DNA from: Blastococcus mobilis
Lineage (GTDB): Bacteria > Actinomycetota > Actinomycetes > Mycobacteriales > Geodermatophilaceae
Length of the DNA stretch: 64,000 nucleotides
Direction of reading: 5' to 3'
NCBI RefSeq assembly: GCF_900188025.1
Contig: NZ_FZNO01000011.1
Span: 62,001-126,000 of the forward strand
Shown: piece by piece, positions 17,811 to 25,703 of the stretch
Layout: each line of letters begins with the position of its first letter
How positions within the stretch are numbered: position 1 is the first letter of the stretch
Notes under the pieces: generated by a model
The model's database searches: none
What the model was told of the DNA's origin: nothing
What the model saw: the letters and a program-made list of their open reading frames with translations, nothing else
Position numbers and translations under genes: made by a program

Positions 17811-18818
17811 TCAGCGGACGACGACGACGAACTCCTCGCGGGGGACGAACTCGCCGATCACCGGAGCTCCGGGCACCTCGCCGCCCAGCAGCAGCCCACC
17901 GGAGGTCTGGGCATCGGCCAGCAGCAGCGCCTCGTCCTCCGACACCGCGGACAGGTCGGTGTGCGGGCGGACCCAGTCGAGGTTGCGCCGCGTCCCACCG
18001 GACACGAACCCCGCGGCCAGCGCCTCCCGGGCCCCGGCCAGGTAGGGGACGGCGGCGGCGTCGACCACCGCGGTCACGCCGCTGGCCCGCGCCATCTTGT
18101 AGAGGTGCCCGAGCAGACCGAACCCCGTCACGTCGGTGCCGGCGCGGATCCCGGCGCCCACCGCGGCCTGCCCGGCGTCGCGGTTGAGCGCGGTCATGGA
18201 CGCGACCGCCTCCTGCGAGACCTCCCCGGTCGCCTTCATCCGGCTGTTGAGGACGCCGACCCCCAGCGGCTTGGTCAGGGAGAGCGCCGTCCCGGCCACC
18301 GCGGCGTCGTTGCGGATGATCCGGTCGAGGTCCACCAGGCCGGTCACGGCCATCCCGTACTTGGGCTCGGGGTCGTCGATCGAGTGCCCGCCGCCGACGT
18401 GGCAGCCGGCGTCCTGCGCCACCTCCAGGCCGCCGCGCAGCACCTCGGCCGCGAGCTCGGCGGGCAGGACGTCGCGCGGCCAGCCCAGCAGGTTGACGGC
18501 GACGACCGGGGTGCCGCCCATCGCGTAGACGTCGGACAACGCGTTGGCCGCGGCGATCCGGCCGAAGGCGTACGCGTCGTCGACGACGGGGGTGAAGAAG
18601 TCGGTGGTGAGCACCAGCCCCTGGCCGGTCGCGATCCTGACCACTGCGGCGTCGTCGCCGTCGTCCAGGCCGACGACCAGTTCGGCGTTCGGTGACGTCG
18701 GGCCGGTGAAGGTGAGCCCGGCGACGACGGACTCGAGCTCGCCGGGCGGGATCTTGCAGGCGCAGCCGCCGCCGTGCGCGTACTGGGTGAGGCGGGTGTG
18801 GGTGGGGGCGGTAGTCAC
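17811..18818 (-). CDS. selD: Selenide, water dikinase (selenophosphate synthetase)
   Basis: Makes selenophosphate, the selenium donor for Sec-tRNA, from selenide and ATP; 335 residues. The N-terminal active-site loop HGGGCACK (residues about 15-22) has cysteines at both positions where relatives carry Cys or Sec, so SelD itself is not a selenoprotein here. Later motifs are DDAAVVRI, TDFFTPVVDD and GGGHSIDDPEPKYG. The GTG at 18818 follows a TAGATT -10 box (18826-18831, minus strand) at leaderless spacing. It lies 10 bases downstream of the WYL gene and is divergent from tRNA-Sec-selA-selB, completing the selenocysteine locus. Confidence 0.95.
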   Translation of the reverse strand: MTTAPTHTRLTQYAHGGGCACKIPPGELESVVAGLTFTGPTSPNAELVVGLDDGDDAAVVRIATGQGLVLTTDFFTPVVDDAYAFGRIAAANALSDVYAMGGTPVVAVNLLGWPRDVLPAELAAEVLRGGLEVAQDAGCHVGGGHSIDDPEPKYGMAVTGLVDLDRIIRNDAAVAGTALSLTKPLGVGVLNSRMKATGEVSQEAVASMTALNRDAGQAAVGAGIRAGTDVTGFGLLGHLYKMARASGVTAVVDAAAVPYLAGAREALAAGFVSGGTRRNLDWVRPHTDLSAVSEDEALLLADAQTSGGLLLGGEVPGAPVIGEFVPREEFVVVVR

Positions 18819-18825
18819 GTCCCTG

Positions 18826-18831
18826 AATCTA
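18826..18831 (-). promoter_or_regulatory. -10 box TAGATT of selD (leaderless)
   Basis: On the minus strand TAGATT is followed by seven bases and the GTG start of selD. It overlaps the stop of the WYL gene, so selD has its own promoter in addition to any read-through. Confidence 0.45.
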
Positions 18832-19410
18832 GGCGCGACCCCCGGGGAGGACGACCAGCCGGGCAGGCCTTGCCGCGGACGTCCTGCCCGGTGCCCGGTC
18901 CTCCGGGTGCGTGTCGACCGGCGGGCGGCCGAGATCGGTCACGTCCCGCCGCGGCGCCGTCTCGTCGGTGATCTCTGCGCTCTCGATGCGGTCCACGCGG
19001 AACCAGCGCAGCGCCTGCCGCTCCCGGCACCACGCCACCAGGAACCAGTGCCTGCCGCTCCGCGCCAGCAGGACCGGTTCGACCTGCCGGCGGGAGGCGC
19101 TGCCCCTGCTGTCCCGGTAGCGGAGGACCAGCACGCGGGAACGGGTCACGGCCCGCTCGACGACCGACCGGATCTCGGCGGAGTGGCCTGCCTCGGCGCT
19201 GACCCACAGGCTCGTGGCGAGCAACTGGGCGCGCCGGCCCGCGTCGGGCTCGAGCGCGTCGAGGACCTTCTCCAGCGCAGTCCTTCCGTCGGGGGCGTAC
19301 GGGCCGTCGGGCTGGGCTGCGAGCGCGACGGCGACCGCTGCCGCCTCCTCGGGCGTGAGGGTGGCCGGCGGCAGGATCGCAGCGGGGTGGCGGGGCTCGG
19401 TACGGCTCAC
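18829..19410 (-). CDS. WYL domain protein lacking the usual N-terminal HTH
   Basis: A 193-residue protein with a WYL ligand-sensing domain. TPEEAAAVAVALAAQP near residues 19-35 is the linker region typical of DeoR-type WYL regulators, and RQVEPVLLARSGRHWFLVAWCRERQALRWFRVDRI (about 108-142) is the WYL core. The winged-helix domain that normally precedes the linker is absent: only about 18 residues come before it, and the upstream 113 bases to tRNA-Sec hold a CGG repeat and no HTH-coding sequence. It is either truncated or a stand-alone sensor. Lying 10 bases before selD, it may tune selenium metabolism (inference). Confidence 0.75.
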   Translation of the reverse strand: MSRTEPRHPAAILPPATLTPEEAAAVAVALAAQPDGPYAPDGRTALEKVLDALEPDAGRRAQLLATSLWVSAEAGHSAEIRSVVERAVTRSRVLVLRYRDSRGSASRRQVEPVLLARSGRHWFLVAWCRERQALRWFRVDRIESAEITDETAPRRDVTDLGRPPVDTHPEDRAPGRTSAARPARLVVLPGGRA

Positions 19411-19443
19411 GTCGCGGATGCTGGCAGGGGCCTCCGACAGTTC

Positions 19444-19475
<32 letters not shown>

Positions 19476-19511
19476 CGGCGACCGACGCCTGGCGCCTGGA
19501 GGGCAGGCACG

Positions 19512-19517
19512 TAAGCT
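19512..19517 (+). promoter_or_regulatory. -10 box TAAGCT of tRNA-Sec
   Basis: TAAGCT ends 7 bases before the first base of the mature tRNA (19524), so transcription is predicted to start at or within a base of the tRNA 5' end, leaving almost no leader for RNase P. Confidence 0.5.
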
Positions 19518-19523
19518 GCCCGC

Positions 19524-19619
19524 GGAGGCGTCAGGGTGTCTGGTGACCCCCGCGGCCTCTAAAGCCGACGTGACCGAGTACCTCGGTCAGGCGGGTTCGA
19601 TTCCCGTCCGCCTCCGCCA
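19524..19619 (+). tRNA. selC: tRNA-Sec with anticodon CUA (reads UAG)
   Basis: A 96-base tRNA including encoded CCA (19617-19619). Acceptor stem GGAGGCG/CGCCTCC is 7 pairs with a T-C mismatch at the eighth. The D-arm contains GGGT/ACCC. Anticodon stem CGGC/GCCG surrounds the loop C-T-C-T-A-A-A, with anticodon C19559-T19560-A19561. The variable arm is an 8-bp stem TGACCGAG/CTCGGTCA with a 3-base loop, the long arm expected of tRNA-Sec. The T-arm is GCGGG/CCCGT around TTCGATT. Length, long arm and position directly before selA-selB identify it as tRNA-Sec. The loop pattern CU-NNN-AA is conserved, but the anticodon is CUA instead of UCA, so it should decode UAG. Confidence 0.93.
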
Positions 19620-19650
19620 CATTCCCTTCCCGGACCTACGCTGCGGAGCG

Positions 19651-20961
19651 ATGAGCGCCGATCCCCGCCGGCAGGTGCCGCGCACCGACACCCTGCTCGC
19701 CGACCCCCTGCTCGCCGCCGCCGGCGAGCGGCTGGGGCGCGGCCTGGTCAAGGGTGCCGTCCAGCAGGTGCAGCAGCGGATCCGGGACGGCGAGGTCGCG
19801 CCCCCCGACGCGGTCGGCGCGGTGCTCGCCTCGCTCCCGGGCACCGCGAGCAGCCTGCGCCCGGTCCTGAATGCGACGGGCGTGCTGGTGCACACCAACC
19901 TGGGCCGGTCGCCCCTGTCGGCCGCGGCCGTCGAGGCGATCACCGCGGCGGCCGGTACCACCGACGTCGAACTGGACCTGACCACGGGACGGCGCGGCCC
20001 GCGGGGCGAGGCCGCCATCGCCGCCCTGCTCGCCGCGGTACCGGCCGCCGAGGCCGCGATCGTGGTCAACAACTGCGCCGCCGCGCTCGCCCTGGTGGCC
20101 ACCGCACTCGGGCAGGGACGCGAGCTCGTCCTGGCTCGGGGCGAGCTGGTCGAGATCGGCGACGGCTTCCGCATCCCCGAACTGCTGGCCTCCACCGGCG
20201 CCCGGCTGCGCGAGGTCGGGACGACGAACCGGGTCACGCTCGCCGACTACCGCAGCGCCCTCGGCCCCGACACCGGCGCCGTCCTCAAGGTGCACCCGTC
20301 GAACTTCGTCGTCCGCGGATTCACCCGGCAGGTCGAGGTCGCTGAACTCGCCGCCGCCCTGGCCGGCACCGGCACGCCACTGGTCGCCGACATCGGCTCC
20401 GGCCTCCTGCGCCCGCATCCGCTGCTGCCCGAGGAGCCGGACCTGCAGAGCACGCTCGCCGCAGGCGCGGACGCCGTCGTGGCCAGCGGCGACAAGCTGC
20501 TCGGTGGTCCCCAGGCGGGACTGGTCCTGGGCCGCGCCGAGCTGGTGCAGCGGCTGCGACGGCATCCGCTCTACCGCGCCCTACGGGTGGACAAGACCAC
20601 CCTCGCGGCGCTCGAGGCGACGCTGCGCGGCCCGCTGCCGCCGGTCCAGGAGATGCTCGCCGCCGACCTCGACGGTCTGCGCTCGCGCGCCCGCTCTCTG
20701 GCGGCGCGCCTCACGACGGCGGGGATCGAGGCGGTGGCCGTGGACGCGGACGCCCGGGTCGGCGGGGGAGGCGCGCCGGAACAGCCGCTGCCGAGCGCGG
20801 CGGTCGCGCTGCCGGCGTCCTTCGCGGAGCGCCTGCGCCGCGGCGCCCCACCGGTGGTGGGCTACGTCGAGGGCGACCGCACGCTGCTGAACCTGCGCAG
20901 CGTTCCGCCGTCCGCCGACGACGACCTCGCCGCGGCCGTCCTGGCGGTGGCCGCGCCGTGA
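19651..20961 (+). CDS. selA: L-seryl-tRNA(Sec) selenium transferase
   Basis: PLP enzyme that converts Ser-tRNA-Sec to Sec-tRNA-Sec using selenophosphate; 436 residues. The N-terminal domain is followed by the fold-type-I core with LNATGVLVHTNLGRSPLS near residues 73-90. The Schiff-base lysine is Lys282 in SGDKLLGGPQAG. The ATG at 19651 lies 31 bases after the tRNA-Sec 3' end, so tRNA and enzyme may share a transcript; TACGCT at 19637-19642 could also serve as its own -10. The stop overlaps selB by 4 bases. Confidence 0.96.
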   Translation: MSADPRRQVPRTDTLLADPLLAAAGERLGRGLVKGAVQQVQQRIRDGEVAPPDAVGAVLASLPGTASSLRPVLNATGVLVHTNLGRSPLSAAAVEAITAAAGTTDVELDLTTGRRGPRGEAAIAALLAAVPAAEAAIVVNNCAAALALVATALGQGRELVLARGELVEIGDGFRIPELLASTGARLREVGTTNRVTLADYRSALGPDTGAVLKVHPSNFVVRGFTRQVEVAELAAALAGTGTPLVADIGSGLLRPHPLLPEEPDLQSTLAAGADAVVASGDKLLGGPQAGLVLGRAELVQRLRRHPLYRALRVDKTTLAALEATLRGPLPPVQEMLAADLDGLRSRARSLAARLTTAGIEAVAVDADARVGGGGAPEQPLPSAAVALPASFAERLRRGAPPVVGYVEGDRTLLNLRSVPPSADDDLAAAVLAVAAP

Positions 20962-22724
20962 GCAGCGACGTCGACCACATGGACGTCATCGCGACCGCGG
21001 GGCACGTCGACCACGGCAAGTCCGCGCTGGTGCGTGCGCTCACCGGGATGGAGCCCGACCGCTGGGCGGAGGAGCGCCGCCGCGGGCTCACGATCGACCT
21101 CGGTTTCGCCTGGACGACGCTGCGGTCCGGGCGCCGGGTCGCGGTCGTCGACGTGCCCGGCCACGAGCGGTTCGTCGGCAACATGCTCGCCGGGGTGGGC
21201 CCGGTGCCCGCCGCGTTGCTGGTGGTGGCGGCCGACGACGGCTGGTCGGCGCAGACCGCGGAGCACGTCGCGGTCCTGGACGCGCTGGGGGTGCGGCACG
21301 CGCTGCTGGCGGTGACGAAGTGCGACCTCGCCGACCCCCGCCCGGTCATGGCGGACGTCCGCGAGCGGCTGGCCGCCACGTCCATGGGGGAGGTCCCCGC
21401 GGTCGCCGTGAGCGCCCTGACCGGTGCCGGCGTGCCCGGGCTCGATGCCGCGCTCGAGACACTGCTGGCCGCGCTGCCCCCCGCCGACCCCGCCGCGCCG
21501 GTGCGGTTGTGGATCGACCGGGCCTTCACCATCCGCGGCGCCGGCACCGTGGTGACCGGCACCCTGGCCGCCGGCAGCGTCGCCGGTGGGGACCGGTTGC
21601 TGCTCGGCGACCGCGAGGTCGTCGTCCGGCGGGTCCAGTCCCTCGGCGCGCCGGTCGAGCGGGCCTCGGCCACCGCCCGCGTGGCGCTCAACCTCCGGGA
21701 CGTCGCGGTCGAGGAGCTGGCCCGCGGCGATGCCCTCCTGACCCCCGGCGCGTTCCGCCGGACCGAGGTCGTGGACGTCACCCTGACCGCCGAGCCGGAG
21801 GAGCGGCTGCCGGCCCAAGCGATGGTCCACGTCGGCTCGGCGACGGTCGGCGCCCGGCTGCGGCCGCTGGACGGTGCCGTGGTGCGGCTGCGCCTGCTGT
21901 CGCCCCTGCCCCTGCGGGTGGGGGACCGGTTGCTGCTGCGCGACCCGGGGGCCCGACGGGTCCTCGGCGCCGACGTCCGGGACGTCGATCCGCCAGAGCT
22001 GCGGCGGCGGGGGGCCGCCCGACAACGCGCAGCAGAGCTCGCCGCCCAGCCGGAGGGGGTGGCCGGCGCCGCGGCCGACCTGGCGCGGCGGCGAATCGTC
22101 CGGGCCGACGACTTCGCGGTCATGGGCTGGCCGGTGCCCTCCGACGCCACCCTGCACGGGCCCTGGCTGATGACGGCCGGGCTCGCCGACGAACTCGCGG
22201 CCCGCGTACCGGACGTCGTCACCCGTTACCGGAGGCTCCGTCCGCTCGAACCGGGTCCGCCGGTGGAGGTCGTGCGCCGGGCACTGGAACTGCCGGACGT
22301 CGAGCTGGTGAGCGCGGTCGTCCGACCGCCGCTCGTGCTCCGTGAGGGCCGGGTCGTCGACGGGACGGCGGGGCTGCCGGCGGAGGTGCAGCGCGCGGTC
22401 GACGGCATCCGGGCCCGCCTGGCCGAGGACCCGTTCGCGGCCCCCGAGGCGCCCGAACTGGTGGCCGCCGGGCTCGGGGTGCGGGAACTGGCGGCCGCCG
22501 CGCGCAGCGGACAGCTGGTGCGGATCGCCGACGGCGTCTATCTGGCGCCGGGGATCGCGGAGGAGGCGCGCAGACGGCTGGCGACGATCGCGCAGCCGTT
22601 CACCCTCAGCCAGGCCCGGCAGGCGTGGGGGACCAGCCGCCGGGTCGCCGTCCCGCTCGCGGAGTGGCTGGACGCCCAGGGCGTCACGGTCCGGCTGCCG
22701 GACAACACCCGCCGCCTGCGCTGA
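20958..22724 (+). CDS. selB: Selenocysteine-specific elongation factor SelB
   Basis: GTPase that delivers Sec-tRNA to the ribosome by binding the SECIS hairpin; 588 residues. G motifs: GHVDHGKS at 15-22, DVPGH at 65-69, TKCD at 120-123. EF-Tu-like domains II and III follow (RAFTIRGAGTVVTGTL near 190). The C-terminal region carries the winged helices that bind SECIS RNA (LAEDPFAAPEAPELVAAGLGVRELAAAARSGQLVRIADGVYLAPG, and TLSQARQAWGTSRR near the end). In this organism it must act at UAG rather than UGA codons, given the CUA anticodon of the adjacent tRNA. The GTG start overlaps selA by 4 bases. Confidence 0.96.
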   Translation: MSSDVDHMDVIATAGHVDHGKSALVRALTGMEPDRWAEERRRGLTIDLGFAWTTLRSGRRVAVVDVPGHERFVGNMLAGVGPVPAALLVVAADDGWSAQTAEHVAVLDALGVRHALLAVTKCDLADPRPVMADVRERLAATSMGEVPAVAVSALTGAGVPGLDAALETLLAALPPADPAAPVRLWIDRAFTIRGAGTVVTGTLAAGSVAGGDRLLLGDREVVVRRVQSLGAPVERASATARVALNLRDVAVEELARGDALLTPGAFRRTEVVDVTLTAEPEERLPAQAMVHVGSATVGARLRPLDGAVVRLRLLSPLPLRVGDRLLLRDPGARRVLGADVRDVDPPELRRRGAARQRAAELAAQPEGVAGAAADLARRRIVRADDFAVMGWPVPSDATLHGPWLMTAGLADELAARVPDVVTRYRRLRPLEPGPPVEVVRRALELPDVELVSAVVRPPLVLREGRVVDGTAGLPAEVQRAVDGIRARLAEDPFAAPEAPELVAAGLGVRELAAAARSGQLVRIADGVYLAPGIAEEARRRLATIAQPFTLSQARQAWGTSRRVAVPLAEWLDAQGVTVRLPDNTRRLR

Positions 22725-22764
22725 CCCGGCGCGATAGCGTTTCGTGGTCGCTCAATGGCCTAGC

Positions 22765-23139
22765 GTGAGCGACTTCTCGAACGGCTCCGTCTTCAAGCTC
22801 AGTGCCATCCATCCGCAGGAGATCGGACCGGCCGTGGCACCGCTGATGATCCAGGGCGAGCAGATCGTCGCCTGCTTCAAGGCGATGCGGGACTTCGTCG
22901 TCTTCACCGACAAGCGCCTGATCGCGGTCAACGTGCAGGGCATGACCGGCAAGAAGCGGGACTTCACCTCGCTGCCGTACAGCAAGGTGCAGGCCTTCTC
23001 GATCGAGACGGCGGGAACGTTCGACCTGGACGCGGAGCTCGATCTCTGGTTCAGCGGCCTGGGCAAGGTCCGCCTGGAGTTCAAGGGCGACGCCGACATC
23101 CGGCAGCTCGGCCAGATGATCGCCACCTACGTCCTCTGA
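22765..23139 (+). CDS. PH domain-containing protein (bacterial PH, PF08000-like)
   Basis: A 124-residue protein with a single bacterial pleckstrin-homology-like domain. The conserved core reads GEQIVACFKAMRDFVVFTDKRLIAVNVQG, then KRDFTSLPYSKVQAFSIETAGTFDLDAELDLWFSG. The function of this family is unknown. The GTG at 22765 gives the usual SDFSNGS start; an in-frame GTG at 22744 would add 7 residues but lies too close to the TAGCGT -10 box at 22735-22740. It is a single gene, convergent with the enoyl-CoA hydratase across a strong hairpin. Confidence 0.85.
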   Translation: MSDFSNGSVFKLSAIHPQEIGPAVAPLMIQGEQIVACFKAMRDFVVFTDKRLIAVNVQGMTGKKRDFTSLPYSKVQAFSIETAGTFDLDAELDLWFSGLGKVRLEFKGDADIRQLGQMIATYVL

Positions 23140-23152
23140 CGGACCGGGTCCT

Positions 23153-23192
23153 CGCTGCGTCCCCGCCCACCGCAGCGGGCAGGGACGCAGCG
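23153..23192. terminator. Bidirectional terminator
   Basis: An 11-bp perfect stem CGCTGCGTCCC/GGGACGCAGCG with an 18-base loop lies in the 63-base gap between convergent genes. Confidence 0.65.
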
Positions 23193-23202
23193 CCGGCCGA
23201 GG

Positions 23203-23970
23203 TCAGTCGGCGGCGGGCACCCAGCGGGCGGGCCGCTTCTCGCGGAACGACGCGATGCCCTCCTGGCCCTCCTCGCTCGCGAAGAACCGCGCCGAGAGCT
23301 CGAGCAGGTCGTCGAAGTCGAGGCTGGAGCCGGCCCGCAGCAGGCGCTTGGTCTCGGCCAGCGCGGCGGGGGCGCCCGCGGCCAGCGCGGTGAGCTGACC
23401 GGCCAGGACGTCGTCCACCTCGTCGTCGGGCGCCATCAGGTCGATGAGCCCACCGGTGGCGGCCAGCTCCGCGCCGAACACCTCGCCGGTCAGCATCAGC
23501 CGGTGCGCCACGTGCGGCACCATCCGCGGCAGGACGACGGCGGAGATGACCGCCGGGACGATCCCGAGCCGGACCTCGGAGAAGGCGAACGTCGCCGAGG
23601 CGCCGGCGACGACGACGTCGCAGGCGGCCAGGAGCCCGACGCCGCCCGCCCGGGCCGGACCCCGGACGACGGCGACCACCGGCTTCCCGGACGACCAGAT
23701 CAGCTCCAGCAGCTCGGGGAACTCGCGCACCCCCTGGTCCTCGGTGCTGCCACCCGCGGCCTCTGCGAGGTCCATGCCGGAGCAGAACACCCGGCCGGTG
23801 TGGTCGAGCACCACGACCCGCACCGCGTCGTCGGCGAACGCGTCGGCCAGCGCCGCCCGGAGCTGCGTGCGCATGGCGCGGGAGAGGGCGTTGCGGTTGG
23901 CGGGGGAGTCGAGGGTCAGCGTCGCGACTCCGCGCGCCACCTCCACGTGCACCACACGATCGGAAGTCAC
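23203..23970 (-). CDS. Enoyl-CoA hydratase/isomerase family protein
   Basis: Crotonase-fold protein of 255 residues that would hydrate or isomerise enoyl-CoA thioesters. The oxyanion-hole regions are SGMDLAEAAG (about 66-75) and ARAGGVGLLAACDVVVAGASATFAFSEVRLGIVP (about 103-135). The first catalytic Glu region of true hydratases is not obvious, so an isomerase or other crotonase activity is possible. The GTG at 23970 is chosen because it gives VTSDRVVHVEVARGVATLTLDSP and follows CAGGAT at leaderless spacing. It is divergent from hemW with only 48 bases between. Confidence 0.88.
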   Translation of the reverse strand: MTSDRVVHVEVARGVATLTLDSPANRNALSRAMRTQLRAALADAFADDAVRVVVLDHTGRVFCSGMDLAEAAGGSTEDQGVREFPELLELIWSSGKPVVAVVRGPARAGGVGLLAACDVVVAGASATFAFSEVRLGIVPAVISAVVLPRMVPHVAHRLMLTGEVFGAELAATGGLIDLMAPDDEVDDVLAGQLTALAAGAPAALAETKRLLRAGSSLDFDDLLELSARFFASEEGQEGIASFREKRPARWVPAAD

Positions 23971-24018
23971 AGCGGCATCCTGCCGGTCGCCGGCGGCGGC
24001 GCGGCACACTGGGACCAG

Positions 24019-25257
24019 ATGACCACCGTCCTGCCGCTGCTGCCGGCCCCAGGGCCGCCGGCCGGATCGCCCGGGCCCGACCGGCTACCCGAGAGCGCCC
24101 GCGAGCACCTGGCCACCACGCCCTTCGGCCTCTACGTGCACGTGCCGTTCTGCGCGACCCGCTGCGGCTACTGCGACTTCAACACCTACACCTCCGACGA
24201 GCTCGGGCTCGGCGCCAACCGCGCGGAGTACGCCGGAACGGCGATCGCCGAGCTGCGCCGCGCCGCCGAGACACTCGGGCCGGACCTGCCGACGGTCTCC
24301 ACCGTGTTCGTGGGAGGGGGCACGCCGACCCTCCTGCCCGCGAACGACCTCGCCGCCGTCCTGGCCGAGATCCACCGGCTCTTCCCGGTCGCCGACGAGA
24401 TCGAGGTGACGACGGAGGCCAATCCCGAGACCGTCGACCGCGCCTACCTGGGCCGACTGCGCGAGGCCGGCTTCACCCGCGTCAGTCTCGGCATGCAGTC
24501 CGCGGCCGAGCACGTGCTGGCGGTGCTCGACCGCCGGCACACCCCCGGCCGGGCGGTCGAGGCCGCGCGGGAGGCCCGCGCCGCGGGGTTCGAGCACGTC
24601 AACCTCGACCTCATCTACGGGACGCCGGGCGAGACCGACGCCGACTGGGCGGCCTCCCTGGATGCCGTGCTGGCCGGTCCGGTCGACCACGTGAGCGCCT
24701 ATGCGCTCATCGTCGAGGAGGGCACCCGGCTGGCCCGCCGGATCAACCGCGGCGAGCTGCCGATGCCCGACGACGACGTGCTGGCCGACCGCTACGAGCA
24801 GGCCGATGCCACGCTGCGGACGGCCGGCTTCGAGTGGTACGAGGTGTCGAACTGGGCGACGTCCGACGCCGCCCGTTGCCGGCACAACGAGCTGTACTGG
24901 GCCAACGCCAACTGGTGGGGGGTGGGTCCGGGCGCGCACAGCCACGTCGGCGGGCTGCGCTGGTGGAACGTCAAGCACCCCGCCGCCTACGCCGACCGGC
25001 TGAGCGCGGGGCTCAGCCCGGCCCAGGACGCCGAGCTGCTCGACGACGCCGACCGTGCTCTCGAGACCGTCATGCTCGGACTGCGGCTGCGGGAGGGGCT
25101 CGCACTCGGGCTGCTGTCGGAGGCCGGCCGGGCACGGGCCGCGGACGCCGTCGCCCGGGGGTTGCTGGACCCGGTCGCGCACACCGCCGGGCGGGCCGTG
25201 CTCACCGACCGCGGACGGCTGCTCGCCGACGCGGTCGTCCGCGACCTCACCGACTGA
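24019..25257 (+). CDS. hemW: Radical SAM heme chaperone HemW
   Basis: Radical SAM protein of 412 residues, formerly called HemN-like oxygen-independent coproporphyrinogen oxidase, now regarded as a heme chaperone. The iron-sulfur cluster motif C45-xxx-C49-xx-C52 (FCATRCGYC) is intact, followed by the GGGTPTLL SAM-binding segment. The C-terminal HemN domain ends near DRGRLLADAVVRDL. HemW proteins lack the extra N-terminal residues needed for coproporphyrinogen oxidase activity. The ATG at 24019 follows CACACT. It is divergent from the enoyl-CoA hydratase gene. Confidence 0.92.
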   Translation: MTTVLPLLPAPGPPAGSPGPDRLPESAREHLATTPFGLYVHVPFCATRCGYCDFNTYTSDELGLGANRAEYAGTAIAELRRAAETLGPDLPTVSTVFVGGGTPTLLPANDLAAVLAEIHRLFPVADEIEVTTEANPETVDRAYLGRLREAGFTRVSLGMQSAAEHVLAVLDRRHTPGRAVEAAREARAAGFEHVNLDLIYGTPGETDADWAASLDAVLAGPVDHVSAYALIVEEGTRLARRINRGELPMPDDDVLADRYEQADATLRTAGFEWYEVSNWATSDAARCRHNELYWANANWWGVGPGAHSHVGGLRWWNVKHPAAYADRLSAGLSPAQDAELLDDADRALETVMLGLRLREGLALGLLSEAGRARAADAVARGLLDPVAHTAGRAVLTDRGRLLADAVVRDLTD

Positions 25258-25442
25258 GCAAGGTTCCCTCTGCCCCCCACATAGAAGGACCCCGTCCTCC
25301 TCACGGCTGTCAGCGGGCTGCCCGCGCGCACTGGCGACGGCGCGACGCCCCGCTCACCCGAAAGAGCCGCGTAAGCTGGCTCTTTCTGGGTTATGGTGCC
25401 CGTTCCGGCAACGGCGCCGGATCGGTGAGGGGGTGGTCGACG
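25258..25442. other. Regulatory gap downstream of hemW
   Basis: No gene is seen in these 185 bases. A weak hairpin AGGAC-CCC-GTCCT near 25287-25299 may end hemW. The second half carries the inverted repeat and promoter of the next unit. Confidence 0.5.
25360..25397 (+). promoter_or_regulatory. Inverted repeat plus -10 box ahead of the DksA-like unit
   Basis: GAAAGAGCC-N9-GGCTCTTTC is a perfect 9-bp inverted repeat (25360-25386), immediately followed by TATGGT (25392-25397). The repeat covers the -35 region, so it is more likely a regulator binding site than a terminator. Confidence 0.45.
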
Positions 25443-25619
25443 ATGGACGCGTACGCGTTCCGCGATGCGGGCTCCCCGCCCGGCCCCCCTGCCGCTTCCG
25501 TCCCCGCCCTCTCCGGCGGGATGCTGCTCGCCCTGGCGATGAACCGGCGAGCACGTGGCCTCCGAGGACTCGACGTCCTCCGCCGCAGCCAGGACCGGGC
25601 CCCGCCGCAGTTCTCCTGA
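25443..25619 (+). CDS. Possible small protein (58 aa)
   Basis: Short ORF with a good ribosome-binding site (GGTGAGGGGG) and an ATG at 25443, about 40 bases after the predicted transcription start. Third codon positions are almost all G or C in the first two thirds, as in real genes here. The sequence (MDAYAFRDAGSPPGPP..., LSGGMLLALAMNRRARGLRG) resembles no family I know. It could be a small protein or leader peptide upstream of the DksA-like gene. Confidence 0.35.
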   Translation: MDAYAFRDAGSPPGPPAASVPALSGGMLLALAMNRRARGLRGLDVLRRSQDRAPPQFS

Positions 25620-25703
25620 CTCCCTCCCGGAGTCGCAACCGCCCGTCCTGACGCGCCACCAACCGGTGACCGCGTCTTCCCGTGTTGCCTGAAGGAGTTC
25701 CGC

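Noticed and set aside
17811-18818. SelD itself as a selenoprotein
   Set aside because: The active-site loop is encoded with TGC codons (G-C-A-C-K); no TAG or TGA is in frame.
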